Below are positions 5,583-6,162 of a DNA stretch of 6,162 bases, in pieces. The DNA comes from Bifidobacteriaceae bacterium. GTDB taxonomy: Bacteria; Actinomycetota; Actinomycetes; Actinomycetales; WQXJ01. The first letter of the stretch is position 1. Each line of letters starts with the position of its first letter. The position numbers and the translations under genes are program-made. The notes beneath the pieces were generated by a model. That model was given only the letters and a program-made list of their open reading frames with translations. It made no database searches and was not told where the DNA came from. The DNA lies in NCBI GenBank assembly GCA_031268115.1, contig JAIRXV010000174.1, forward strand, positions 1-6,162. Direction: 5' to 3'.

Positions 5583-6162
5583 ATGACTCGGATCGTGAAG
5601 CAGGCCGAGGTGCGCCGAGATGAGATTCTGGACGCGGCGGCTCGACTGTTCGTAGCGAAGGGGTATGCGGCGACAACGATTTGCGATCTGTTGGATGAGG
5701 TTGGAATCGCGCGAGGCACCCTCTATTACCACTTCCGGTCGAAAGAGGACGTGCTGGACGGGCTGGTTCACCGGCACGGCGATCGCGTCCTGGCTGGGCT
5801 GCGCGAAGTCACTGGGTCCGGGCTGCCGCTGCCCGAGAAGCTAATGGCCTGTATAGCGGCCTTGTCGCCGCAGAATTCGACCCAGGCCGCCCTCGTGGAT
5901 GAATTGGGCCGCGCCTCAGATACCGCGCTGTTCTCGAAAACCTTGGACGACATCGTGGTTCGCTTGGCGCCGGTGATTGGAGGGGTGGTGGCCGAGGGCG
6001 TAGATGCCGGTGTGCTGCACACCGCCTACCCGGTGGAGGCGACCCGGATCTTGCTGGTGGCGGCCTACGTGCTGCTGGACAATCGAGCTTTGAAGTGGAC
6101 AGAGCAAGACCGTGCGGTCCAGGTGGCGGCGCTGACGGATGCTGCCGAGCGTCTTCTGGGTG
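5583..6162 (+). CDS. TetR-family transcriptional regulator, C terminus beyond window
   Basis: The first 193 codons are present and the frame is open at the last base, so the protein is incomplete here; it is probably near its natural end, since TetR proteins are commonly about 190-220 residues. The N-terminal DNA-binding domain is clear: RRDEILDAAARLFVAKGYAA (11-30) forms helix 1, and the helix-turn-helix covers about 31-51 with GTLYYHFRSKEDVL (45-58), the family's most conserved stretch. Residues 62-193 are a helical ligand and dimer domain without subfamily markers I can recognise. The ATG at 5583 is 8 bases after GAGAGG. Divergent orientation from lysE across 156 bp suggests local control of itself and perhaps of the exporter. 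The effector is unknown. Confidence 0.93.
   Translation, partial: MTRIVKQAEVRRDEILDAAARLFVAKGYAATTICDLLDEVGIARGTLYYHFRSKEDVLDGLVHRHGDRVLAGLREVTGSGLPLPEKLMACIAALSPQNSTQAALVDELGRASDTALFSKTLDDIVVRLAPVIGGVVAEGVDAGVLHTAYPVEATRILLVAAYVLLDNRALKWTEQDRAVQVAALTDAAERLLG

Noticed and set aside
5427..5777. 117-codon N-terminal extension of the exporter
   Set aside because: It is antisense to the TetR gene and is open only because of high GC. LysE proteins begin at the first transmembrane helix, and a strong ribosome site precedes ATG 5426.

Overview
The window looks like chromosomal DNA from a high-GC Gram-positive bacterium (Actinobacteria). The grounds are third-position G/C throughout, frequent GTG starts, long spurious antisense frames, a leaderless-type promoter, and gene families common in that phylum (PadR, a MacB/LolD-type ATPase with an FtsX-like permease, a secreted lipoprotein). 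No genus can be assigned from the sequence alone, and no mobile element, tRNA, rRNA or CRISPR array is visible.

Layout. Bases 1-88 form one large imperfect palindrome that starts exactly at the window edge. Bases 131-169 are a compact promoter with a 30-bp composite palindrome over its -10 box. A rightward cluster follows: a PadR repressor (170-721), an ABC ATPase (793-1590), an FtsX-like permease (1587-3623) and a predicted lipoprotein (3668-4780). The junctions are tight (4-bp overlap between ATPase and permease, 44 bp before the lipoprotein), so one transcript is likely. The padR/ATPase junction carries a 70-bp-offset direct duplication that creates a 22-codon ORF. That ORF starts like the ATPase gene and ends like padR. 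A leftward LysE/ArgO-type amino-acid exporter (4794-5426) converges on the lipoprotein gene with 13 bp between them. It is divergent from a TetR-family regulator (5583 to the window end, incomplete), and the shared 156-bp gap holds a 15-bp near-perfect operator-like palindrome.

How the genes may work together. PadR probably represses its own promoter and so the whole transporter cluster. The ATPase would power the FtsX-like permease, which has about ten membrane segments and a roughly 250-residue outer domain with four cysteines. The lipoprotein, also with four cysteines in its mature part, would sit on the outer membrane face beside the permease. The transported or sensed substrate cannot be read from sequence. 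The exporter and TetR gene form a separate divergent unit in which TetR plausibly controls itself and perhaps lysE.

The least ordinary features are the 88-bp palindrome, the duplicated gene junction with its chimeric leader-like ORF, and an 18-bp x 5 in-frame repeat that makes the lipoprotein's signal-peptide n-region very long and arginine-rich.
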